NCBI GenBank assembly: GCA_030835305.1
Contig: JAURPJ010000126.1
Coordinates: 1 to 64,000, forward strand
Direction: 5' to 3'
DNA: 64,000 nucleotides
From: Verrucomicrobiota bacterium
GTDB taxonomy: Bacteria; Verrucomicrobiota; Verrucomicrobiia; Verrucomicrobiales; Akkermansiaceae
Shown here: one piece after another, positions 43,690 through 51,565 of the stretch
Layout: every line of letters starts with the position of its first letter
Numbering within the stretch: position 1 is the stretch's first letter
Translations under genes and position numbers: made by a program
The notes under the pieces: generated by a model
What the model saw: the letters and a program-made list of their open reading frames with translations, nothing else
What the model was told of the DNA's origin: nothing
Database searches by the model: none

Positions 43690-45104
43690 AATGGTTTGGC
43701 TTTGTCGTAACTCACTTCCCAACCTTTTGCTATGATCTCCTGGGTAGGCCCAGCCATGGCCTTTGGGAATGATTGGTTGGTCAGTTGTGATCTTTGGAAT
43801 CTTGGCGAATGGTGCCAGGGTTTGTCTCCAGGCCGTATGTTTGGAGGCCATTTTAACGACAATTTCGGGGTGTTTCTTCGCAAGATTGGTCTCTTCCATG
43901 GGATCCTTTTTCAGATCAAAGAGTTGCCACGTGTCCTTGTTGTATTTTTTGTAGAGACGCCAGTTCTTCCATCGGGCGGCAATGAGATGCCTCCGCTCCG
44001 CGTCTCCCGGTTCGTTGTTGAGCCAGAAGAGATACTCATGCGCCTCGTTGGTGTTTTCCCCCTTCAGGTAAGGGCACAGATTCACTCCATCACAATGCTT
44101 GGGAATCGATTTGCTCGTCAGTGCGGCAATCTTGGAATAGAAGTCAAAATTGGCGATCATGTCATCGTATTGAGTTCCTACGGGGAGAGTCCCGGGCATG
44201 GAGAAGATCGTGGGCACGCGGACCCAGCCTTCTTTCTGCGTCCCCTTTCCTTTGCCGCCGGTGTAGGGCGCCGATGATGCGCCTTCGCCACCGTTGCCAC
44301 CATTGTCACTGGAGAAAATGATCAGCGTTTTTTTGCGCAGACCCTGTTTCTCCAGTGTTTGGATGAGCTTGCCGATTTGGTCATCGACCGAGACGATGGC
44401 GCCGGCCAGCTTGCGGCGCTCCCCCTTGGCGGTGGTTCGTTTCATCAAGCTTTCGGGGGCTTCGGTGCTGGGTGAGTGGACTGCTGCCGGGGACCAGTAG
44501 AGAAAGAAGGGGGACTTCTGATGTCGCTCGATGAAATTGACCATCGAGTTGCCATCGTAATCAGTCAGCCAAACCGTCTCGCCAGCTTCATTGAGACAGA
44601 AGTATTTCGAGGTGCGTAGTTTGCGAATTTTTGCAGATTGCCCAGCGAGTTCTTTCTTGGTGTAGGTTTTTTTTGGCGGATCTTTGGCAACTTCAGCGAA
44701 TCCCACTTGCAATGGCCCTTGTTTTTTGAACCGAGATCCCATTTGCCAATGTGCCCGGTTACGTAGCCATTCCCGCTTAGAAATTTAGCCAAGGTGGGGC
44801 GATCCTCCGGGATCGGCAGGCAACGCGACATTCCATATTTTCCAAATCGCTGCGCATATTGGCCCATCATGAGACTGCACCGGCTCGGGCAGCACGGAGG
44901 ATTAGTGATGTATGAAGCCGTGAAGCAAACACCCTCTTTTGCAAGTCGATCAATGTTTGGTGTAGGGATATCCTTGCACCCATAGCAGCCGAGGTCGCCG
45001 TAGCCGAGATCGTCGATGTAGATGAGGACAATGTTCGGCTTGGCTGCGAGTAGGCCGAAGGCTGAGACCGCAATTGAGGTAACTAATATAAGGAAGAATT
45101 TCAT
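43686..45104 (-). pseudogene. Type I sulfatase with two frameshifts
   Basis: A sulfatase from ATG 45104 (signal MKFFLILVTSIAVSAFGLL; an upstream frame to 45188 is not needed). N-terminal blocks: IVLIYIDDLGYGDLGCYG, motif CCPSR for formylglycine, and GHIGKWDLGS. A one-base change in the T6 run 44722-44727 moves the frame to KKQGPLQVGFAE, then FFLYWSPAAVHSP, FSSDNGGNGG and FWLNNEPGDAERRHL. A second change at the GGG run 43742-43744 restores the natural end QEIIAKGWEVSYDKAKPL with its TGA overlapping the next ATG. All expected domains are present, so it is either recently inactivated or an intact gene spoiled by two indel errors. Confidence 0.75.
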
Positions 45105-45223
45105 GATGAAGGTTCTTGTTTTCGGAGAATCAGGATTACGGTTTTTGATGGGCAGGACAAAGACACCCCGTTCCCGGATCAAAAACACATCGCCTCGAAA
45201 CGGACAATAAAACCTGAGTGGTA

Positions 45224-45943
45224 CTATTTCTTGCGAAGCGGGACATTAAGCGCTCTGAGAACAAGGCTCGAAAGTAACCGATTACCTTTCTCATTTAAGT
45301 GGACGCCATCCGAGGTGAAAATCCCTTTGGTCGCATTTTCTGGGTTACGCCTCTTAAGTTGATTGAGAAAAGATTTTCGGAGGTCGAGCAGCTGGGATTT
45401 AGTTTCCTTGGCCACCTTTCTGCTGATGTCTGAATACTGGTCGAGCATCTTATCATCAGAATTTGAGCCATCTGACTTCTCACCAATCACCGTTGGAGTG
45501 CAAAGGATGACCCGAGCCCCGGCCTTATTGATCTTCAAAATCATTTCCTTAAGGCCATTTTCGAAATCCTCTGGCGTAGTCCCCTTTTTCCCCCTCGCAA
45601 CAACCGCTGGATGTGTCCAATGCCAGACATCGTTAATGCCTAGATAGATGAAAACAATACTCGGATTTTTCTGGAGGACGTCCTTGCTAAGCCGTTTTTG
45701 ACAGTCCGGGACTTTATGGCCGCCGATCCCGGCGCCAATCAATTCGACCTTAAGTTCTGGATAAGCTTTAGCAATGGCTTGCGAGGATAAGGTAATATAC
45801 CCGCCCTTCCGTGCACCGGCCGCAGTAATAGAATCTCCCAGAAAAACAATCCGGTCGTTTTTCTTTAACGCTTCCTGACCCAAAACAGCGGTGCTAAATA
45901 TTAAGGAAAAAAGGAGCGAAATATTGATTGTTATGACTTTCAT
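45224..45943 (-). CDS. Secreted SGNH/GDSL-type esterase
   Basis: A 239-residue exported hydrolase with an N-terminal signal (MKVITINISLLFSLIFSTAVL). SGNH blocks are complete: Ser38 (FLGDSIT), a block II glycine (GAGIGGHKV), Asn104 (LGINDVW), Asp212 and His215 (DGVHLNEKG). The family cleaves acyl esters, for example acetyl groups on polysaccharides. Placement among sulfatases suggests removal of acetyl decorations from the same glycan, an inference. It is 49 nt downstream of the 623-residue sulfatase. Confidence 0.88.
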   Translation of the reverse strand: MKVITINISLLFSLIFSTAVLGQEALKKNDRIVFLGDSITAAGARKGGYITLSSQAIAKAYPELKVELIGAGIGGHKVPDCQKRLSKDVLQKNPSIVFIYLGINDVWHWTHPAVVARGKKGTTPEDFENGLKEMILKINKAGARVILCTPTVIGEKSDGSNSDDKMLDQYSDISRKVAKETKSQLLDLRKSFLNQLKRRNPENATKGIFTSDGVHLNEKGNRLLSSLVLRALNVPLRKK

Positions 45944-45992
45944 TAGCTTGATTCCTCAAATTAATACGCAGCTTAATGGATAGTTTATCCCT

Positions 45993-47864
45993 TCATTTTT
46001 GAGGCGGGCGTGCTTCAAGGGCATATTCGGAGTATTGTTTATCGCGCGCGTCTTTTTTGAAGCCGCCGGGGAAGCTGACGAGGAAGTTGTGCTCATCAAT
46101 GAGGTTGATGAGGTAGTGGGTGGTGCCTTTTGGGAGGGTTGCGGTGACGGTTCCATCGGTGTTGAGGGTGGCGGGGGTGCGATACCATTCCTCGTAGCGG
46201 TGGCCGCCGTTGTCGGTGTAGAGGAGGTTGGCGCGGGTGACTTTGGCGCCGTTGTTTTTAAAGACGAAGGTGGCGGTGTTTCCGCTGAGCTTGTGGCTGG
46301 TGACGGTAGGAACCTTTTCTTTGTTCGCGAGGGAACGTTTGTAGTTCGGGTTGAGGTAGGGGTAGCTGGCCTTCATCTCAGTGAGGACGGCGCTGAGTTG
46401 TTTGTTGAGTGCGGCCGCTTTTTTAGGATGGCCGGCGGCGAGGTTTTTCTGCTCTTCGATGTCGACTCGTTTGGAGGTTCCGTCTTCTGTTTTGTAGAGG
46501 CGGAAGAGTTCTAGTTTTTCACCCGTCGGGGTGTAGTTGCGGACGAGCTTATAGTCGCCGCGACGGATCGAGCTTTCGAGGGCGACACTATTGGGGAAGT
46601 GCCAGACCATGGTGTCACGAGGCTTTCCGGAAGCGGTCTTCACGAGGGAGGGATCGATGGGGTCGCCCTTGAGAAGCGGGGCGAGGTTGAGGCCATCGAG
46701 TGGTTTGCCCTTGGGCATTGGGGTTCCGGTGAGCGAGAGAATGGTGGGGTAGAAGTCGAGGCCGTTGATCATGACATCGGATTCGATGCCTGCCTTGATC
46801 CCGGGGCCGGTGATGATGAGAGGGACGCGGGTGCCGCCTTCCATGATGGAGATTTTCCCGTGATCGAGCGGGAAGTTGTCGGTGATAACTTCGTCGGGGT
46901 GGCCTTCCATTCCGCCGTTGTCGGAGGTGAATATGAGGTAGGTGTTTTCGATGAGTGTGTGTCCGGGCCAGCGGGGGTCGTGGGTCGTTTCGAGTTCCTT
47001 CACGAGTTGGCCGACGTAGTAGTCGAGCATCTCGACCATGGCGCAATACCACGGATTCTTTTGGCCTTCTTCTTCCCACTTATGGGCGTGTGATTCGTCG
47101 GGGGAGACGCCGAGTTTGGCACAGTATTTTTTGTAAAGAGCTTCGCTGCGAGTGTGGATGGGGGTGTGGACGAGCCAGGTCGCGTAGTAGAGGAAGAAGG
47201 GATCGGCTTTGTGCTCCCGAAGAAAGGTGAGGGCATCGTGGCTGTTTTGATGAAAGGGGAAGCCGTTTTCATCGAGCCGGAAAGGGTCGTTTTTTCGACT
47301 CGTGGAGAAGCCAGAGAGCCGGTTCGGCTTAGCCGGTTTGGTGACCCCCCGGTCCGAGCGAGTCCAATCGAAGCCCTGGTCTTCAGGTTGAGGAAAGGCG
47401 TGGTGATTGATCGCCATGTGCCATTTTCCGGAGTGTCCGGTGGTGTAGCCTCCTTGTTGGAGAGCTTTGGCAAGGGTCATTTCGCCCGCCGGCATGCGGC
47501 CACTGTACCAAGGGGGCATCATGGGGTGGGCGCTGAGGTGGTGGGGCGCGGGAGGGTTGCCGCCGACAACGTGGGTCTTTTGCGCACGGGCAGGATGGTT
47601 CCCGCTCATGATAGCGCAGCGCGAGGGTGCGCAGGTGGGAGCGGGCGAGTAGGCCTGCCAGAATTTGACGCCTTTCTTCGCGAGGGCATCAAGATTCGGT
47701 GTCTCCATCGGCGAGGGGTCGTCGATGTCGTAGCATTTCACATCCTGCCAGCCGAGGTCGTCCGCCAAAATGAGGACGACATTGGGCTTCGCAGGGCGCT
47801 CGTCAGCATGCAGGTCGCCAAGGAAAACAACAAGAACAAGGAGGAAAAATGAACGCATCTGCAA
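45993..47864 (-). CDS. Secreted sulfatase with C-terminal beta domain
   Basis: A 623-residue exported sulfatase, longer than the family norm. Signal in 1-20, then VLILADDLGWQDVKCYD, motif Cys78-Ala-Pro-Ser-Arg, GKWHMAINHHAFPQ and FTSDNGGMEG. Residues about 500-623 form an extra beta domain (VTSHKLSGNTATFVFKNNGA, FLVSFPGGFKKDA). It follows a short intergenic region (47865-47957) holding a tandem repeat. The downstream SGNH esterase starts 49 nt after its stop. Confidence 0.9.
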   Translation of the reverse strand: MQMRSFFLLVLVVFLGDLHADERPAKPNVVLILADDLGWQDVKCYDIDDPSPMETPNLDALAKKGVKFWQAYSPAPTCAPSRCAIMSGNHPARAQKTHVVGGNPPAPHHLSAHPMMPPWYSGRMPAGEMTLAKALQQGGYTTGHSGKWHMAINHHAFPQPEDQGFDWTRSDRGVTKPAKPNRLSGFSTSRKNDPFRLDENGFPFHQNSHDALTFLREHKADPFFLYYATWLVHTPIHTRSEALYKKYCAKLGVSPDESHAHKWEEEGQKNPWYCAMVEMLDYYVGQLVKELETTHDPRWPGHTLIENTYLIFTSDNGGMEGHPDEVITDNFPLDHGKISIMEGGTRVPLIITGPGIKAGIESDVMINGLDFYPTILSLTGTPMPKGKPLDGLNLAPLLKGDPIDPSLVKTASGKPRDTMVWHFPNSVALESSIRRGDYKLVRNYTPTGEKLELFRLYKTEDGTSKRVDIEEQKNLAAGHPKKAAALNKQLSAVLTEMKASYPYLNPNYKRSLANKEKVPTVTSHKLSGNTATFVFKNNGAKVTRANLLYTDNGGHRYEEWYRTPATLNTDGTVTATLPKGTTHYLINLIDEHNFLVSFPGGFKKDARDKQYSEYALEARPPQK

Positions 47865-47904
47865 ATACTACGTACGAATAGAACGTAACTTGATCCCTAT
47901 TTTT

Positions 47905-47932
47905 GAGGACGGAACGATGAGGACGGAACGAT
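47905..47932. repeat. Tandem 14-bp direct repeat
   Basis: Two perfect copies of GAGGACGGAACGAT (47905-47918 and 47919-47932), followed by GAG, lie between two minus-strand sulfatases. Possibly slippage-derived; no known protein site recognised. Confidence 0.7.
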
Positions 47933-47957
47933 GAGCCTAAAACTCTTGTGGAAAGCG

Positions 47958-49457
47958 TCACCTGATCTTCTCGTCCGGAAGTTCGCCTTTGATCCCTTCG
48001 TCCATCGGCATCTTATCTTTACCGCCGGGGTGGGATTCGGCGATTCGTAGATCGAGTTCTTTTCTGAGTTTCGCGACGGTTGCTTTGTGCTTTTCGTCCG
48101 CGATTAGGTTGGTGGTTTCACCGGGATCGCTCTTGAGATGATAAAGCTCGGCCATGTGCTTGTCCGCAGAGCCGTCACCATGAGGATAGCGTATGTATTT
48201 CCACTCGTTGGTGCGGAGAGCTCGGACATTGGGCGTGTAGGGAAATTGCTTCTCGTAGTTGTATTCGTAATACCAACTGGTTCTCCAATTCGGATCGCCA
48301 TTAGTGACGAGATTCTTCCAGGACCGACCCTGGGTTTTCGGGAGCGGCGGAGCGCCACAGATCTCCAAAATGGACGAGGCAAAATCGAGGGTGAGAGTTT
48401 GGGCTTCGATTGTCTTTGCTGTGGTGGTAAGTCCGGGATAGCGAACCACCAGCGGGATGCGTAGTGACGGTTCGTGACCAGTGCGCTTGTCCACCATGCC
48501 GTGCTCGCCCTCGAGCAGGCCATTGTCGCTGGTGAAGATGAAGAGGGTGTTGTCGAGCTGGCCAGTCTTTTCCAAATAGGCATAGAGACGCCCCACCGAG
48601 TCATCGACTGAAAGCAAAGTGCCCCAGTAGGCCCGCACCATCTTTTCGAAATTCAGCATTCCGGAGGCGGAGGTATCGGGGAAGTCTTTGCGCCAATCGA
48701 AGAGCGGGCCATAGATCCCGTGCCAGGTGCTGAGGCGCTGGCTGATCCACTTAGGTTTATCGCCAAGTTGGAAGGCCGTTTCAGGATACGGAACCCTCAC
48801 CTGATCAAAGCTCTTTTCGTATTTCTTCTCTGGAAAATAAAAGCTGTGAGGAGCCTTGTGACCAAGCATAAGCATGAAGGGCTTTTTTTCTTCTCCGCCT
48901 TTCTCCTGCTGCTTTATCCAATCGAGAGCCATGTCGGTCACCACCGTTGTGTAATATCCGGGAACAACTTTCCGCTCACCGTTGTTAGCGCGGAATTCGG
49001 TGTCGAAGTATTTTCCCTGTCCACGATGAGTGACGAAGTGGTCGAAGCCGGGACGCTTGCTGTCATCGTCTTCGCCCATATGCCACTTGCCGATATAGGC
49101 GGTAGTGTATCCGTTGCTTTGGAGCTGACGGGGAAAGGTAGGAAGATCCCTGGGATAGTCGGTGAAATTATTCACGACGCCATGGGAATGAGCATAGAGC
49201 CCTCCGAGAATGGAGGCCCGGCTAGGTGAGCAAAGCGAGGTGGTGCAAAAATGATTTTTAAAGAGAAGACCCTCCTGAGCGAGACGATCAATATGAGGCG
49301 TCTTGAGATGCGGATGCCCCATGCAGCCAAGGGCATCGGAGCGCTGGTCGTCGGTGAGGATGAAAACGACGTTGGGACGAGGTGAATTTTGATCAGCGAA
49401 CAGTGAGGATGAACTTTGAACAAAGAAGAAGGCGAAAAGGACAAGGATGTATTTCAT
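47958..49457 (-). CDS. Secreted type I sulfatase
   Basis: A 499-residue exported sulfatase with signal peptide in 1-21. Metal block [17 protein letters not shown], motif Cys76-Ser-Pro-Ser-Arg, [20 protein letters not shown] and [18 protein letters not shown]. It resembles the branch with a long '[15 protein letters not shown]' insertion, often active on fucose- or galactose-rich polymers, though that cannot be fixed here. The next gene downstream is 93 nt away. The 480-residue-frame sulfatase upstream ends 12 nt before this ATG, so the two are probably co-transcribed. Confidence 0.92.
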   Translation of the reverse strand: MKYILVLFAFFFVQSSSSLFADQNSPRPNVVFILTDDQRSDALGCMGHPHLKTPHIDRLAQEGLLFKNHFCTTSLCSPSRASILGGLYAHSHGVVNNFTDYPRDLPTFPRQLQSNGYTTAYIGKWHMGEDDDSKRPGFDHFVTHRGQGKYFDTEFRANNGERKVVPGYYTTVVTDMALDWIKQQEKGGEEKKPFMLMLGHKAPHSFYFPEKKYEKSFDQVRVPYPETAFQLGDKPKWISQRLSTWHGIYGPLFDWRKDFPDTSASGMLNFEKMVRAYWGTLLSVDDSVGRLYAYLEKTGQLDNTLFIFTSDNGLLEGEHGMVDKRTGHEPSLRIPLVVRYPGLTTTAKTIEAQTLTLDFASSILEICGAPPLPKTQGRSWKNLVTNGDPNWRTSWYYEYNYEKQFPYTPNVRALRTNEWKYIRYPHGDGSADKHMAELYHLKSDPGETTNLIADEKHKATVAKLRKELDLRIAESHPGGKDKMPMDEGIKGELPDEKIR

Positions 49458-49469
49458 GGGAAAGAGAGC

Positions 49470-50861
49470 TTATTTTTTCTCCTGACGGAGTTCGGAGAAT
49501 ACTTCTCCACTTGGTCCAGCGGGAAGCGATTTTTTCCAACCCTCAATCAGAGCGGTCAGGCGGACGACTTCTTCCTCTTTGGTCTCACTGAGATTGGTCT
49601 TTTCGAAAGGATCGGCGACGATGTTGTAGAGTTCCTTGTAGGAACTGTCGTTGTTGGTGACGAGTTTCCATTGACCGTGAACCACCGCAAAGGAAACCCA
49701 GTGATCGGGCTTGGATTTACGAGCAGGCCAGGCCGAATGGGATTTCCAAAAAAGCGGCTTGGTCCGGACGCTGCCATTCTTCGATCCCTGCATCACTTCG
49801 ATTTGGTTCACCCCGTCGGGCTGATAGCCTTCAGGCAAGGCAACCCCCGCAACCGCACAAAAGGTCGGGAGAAGATCCACCGCTGAGATCATCGAGCCCT
49901 TGTCGATTTTCCCAGCCGCAATTTTCCCGGGCCAACGAACAATGAAGGGAACATTGATGCCGCCTTCGAAAAGAGCAGCCTTGTAACCCTTTCGTCCCGC
50001 CGTGATTCCCTTGGCGGCATTGATCCCCCACCCCGCACCGGTTGCGGTGTCATAGCTGAGTTTGAGCTCGCCAGCCGTACTCGCGCGGGCCGGTCCGTTG
50101 TCGGAACTAAAGATCACCAGGGTGTTATCGGTGATTTTCAAACGGTCGAGAGTGTTCAGTAATTCGCCAATGCGGTCATCGGCGTGGGAAAGAACGGAGG
50201 CGTAAATAGCATCGGGCCGGCTCTCCATCTCACGGAATCGCCACTCGTATTTCGGCACGGTATGAAAAGGAGTGTGCGGCTCATGGACCCAGAGATTGAC
50301 AAAGAAGGGCTTACCCGCCGCAACCGCTTTTTCAATGAAGGCATTCGTATGCATCGCGTCTTCGTGGACCGGCATCTGCTCGCCGGAGCAATTAAAAGCA
50401 CCGTATTCGTCATAGCCATACTCAGCCGGAGTGGGCGAATCGGGAATCATGTTATTAGCGAGGTGCCACTTGCCATAATGGGCAGTCGCATAACCCGCTT
50501 TTTGAAGCATCCGTGGAAGCATCGGAGCCTTGGTATCGAGCCAATCCGGCATACCTCGCTTAGCATTGCTGGGCACCCATGCGAAGTGACCGTCGATGTT
50601 GTAACGGGCGGGAAAGTGCCCCGTCAGGACCGCGGTGCGACTCGGCGAACAAACCCCGCTGGCGACGGTAAAGCGGTGGAAGTCGGTGCCCTCCTTGGCA
50701 AGTCGATCAATATTAGGTGTCCTAACGTAAGGATGTCCATGGCATCCGAGGTCACCCCAGCCCCAGTCGTCGGCAAAGATGAAAATAATATTGGGACGCT
50801 CGCTTCCACGAATGAAACCGATACCGAAGATGAGAACGAGTAACGAAAGAAATAGTTTCAC
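49470..50861 (-). CDS. Secreted type I sulfatase
   Basis: A 463-residue exported sulfatase starting at GTG 50861 (MKLFLSLLVLIFGIGFIRGS); an open frame continues to a TTG at 50912 but the signal peptide begins at the GTG. Blocks: IIFIFADDWGWGDLGCHGHP, motif Cys71-Ser-Pro-Ser-Arg, AHYGKWHLANN, NLWVHEPHTPFH and FSSDNGPARAST. It heads the minus-strand block and lies 12 nt from the next sulfatase. The substrate is unknown. Confidence 0.92.
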   Translation of the reverse strand: MKLFLSLLVLIFGIGFIRGSERPNIIFIFADDWGWGDLGCHGHPYVRTPNIDRLAKEGTDFHRFTVASGVCSPSRTAVLTGHFPARYNIDGHFAWVPSNAKRGMPDWLDTKAPMLPRMLQKAGYATAHYGKWHLANNMIPDSPTPAEYGYDEYGAFNCSGEQMPVHEDAMHTNAFIEKAVAAGKPFFVNLWVHEPHTPFHTVPKYEWRFREMESRPDAIYASVLSHADDRIGELLNTLDRLKITDNTLVIFSSDNGPARASTAGELKLSYDTATGAGWGINAAKGITAGRKGYKAALFEGGINVPFIVRWPGKIAAGKIDKGSMISAVDLLPTFCAVAGVALPEGYQPDGVNQIEVMQGSKNGSVRTKPLFWKSHSAWPARKSKPDHWVSFAVVHGQWKLVTNNDSSYKELYNIVADPFEKTNLSETKEEEVVRLTALIEGWKKSLPAGPSGEVFSELRQEKK

Positions 50862-51080
50862 GATATGAGCTGTTTGAACCAGCAACTTCACGCATCGTCG
50901 AACACTTGCCAATCGAAATGCTCATCTCACGCAAAACAGCTGTAATGAAACAGACCAAGCCTATTCCTCCCGCCAATGACTAACCGCTCCCGCGGACCTG
51001 CTAGGGTTGCCTTTTCAAAACTACTCTTCGCCACTGAAAACGAGCGCCTCAGGCGTGAGGAAACTTAGACAGCTTTGAAA

Positions 51081-51350
51081 TCATCCCCACAAAGAAAAAC
51101 CCGTCCAACATCGGCTGGACAGGCTTTTTTCAAGAGTGACACCACAAGATTCCTCACCCGTGTTACGATAGGCATTATTTGATACTGCTACCATTCCGAA
51201 ACCGATGGTGCAGACCACAAAAGCAATAGCCCAACGGATGAAGTTCGTCTTTGTTCGCTCCCAGTGTAGGAACACAAAAATCAGCATTACGAATACCAGA
51301 GCGGCGCTTCCACCAACGCCGAGTAAAATAAGACAAATCAGACAAAGCAT
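51081..51350 (-). CDS. Small two-span membrane protein
   Basis: ATG at 51350 overlaps the end of the ACP-like frame. The 89-residue product has two hydrophobic spans (CLICLILLGVGGSAALVFVMLIF, about 3-25, and WAIAFVVCTIGFGMVAV, about 38-54) and a polar end. The last 14 codons run through a hairpin terminator, so the natural stop may have been lost by a frameshift. No family recognised. Confidence 0.45.
   Translation of the reverse strand: MLCLICLILLGVGGSAALVFVMLIFVFLHWERTKTNFIRWAIAFVVCTIGFGMVAVSNNAYRNTGEESCGVTLEKSLSSRCWTGFSLWG
51096..51130. terminator. Hairpin terminator, T-run on both strands
   Basis: A 5-bp stem GTCCA/TGGAC (51103-51107 with 51116-51120), extended by CC/GG around a bulged base, has T6 on the plus side (51125-51130) and T5 on the minus side (51096-51100). 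It lies past ileS, the ACP-like frame and the small membrane gene, and probably ends that minus-strand transcript. Confidence 0.6.
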
Positions 51351-51565
51351 ATTTTTTTGTCTTGGATAAAAAGCCGGATTCCGGGCTTCCCCTGCCAAAA
51401 ATCAACCAAGTCACCCACTTTAATGACCCGAGAAACTTCAGCATCGGAGAGACCGATACCAAAAGTTTCCTCCACGGCCATGATGAGCTCCACTGCTTCC
51501 GAGCCCATCGATTCTCCCCACGAGGAGAGATCACCTAGATCGCGTCCGAGCAGCGCTGACAGAGG
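51338..51565 (-). pseudogene. Acyl-carrier-protein-like remnant
   Basis: The frame from 51565 to 51338 reads LGDLSSWGESMGSEAVELIM, then VEETFGIGLSDAEVSRVIKV, an ACP pattern (the S in ESM would carry the phosphopantetheine, with helix II and the 'TVGDLVD' block following). The usual helix I is missing: the only possible starts are CTG codons inside ileS or an ATG at 51508, which lies after the key serine. It is probably a truncated ACP, overlapped by ileS and by the small membrane gene. Confidence 0.4.

Noticed and set aside
46599-47852. Long plus-strand frames opposite the 623-residue sulfatase
   Set aside because: Both are antisense to a clear sulfatase with its formylglycine motif and show no independent start or motif.
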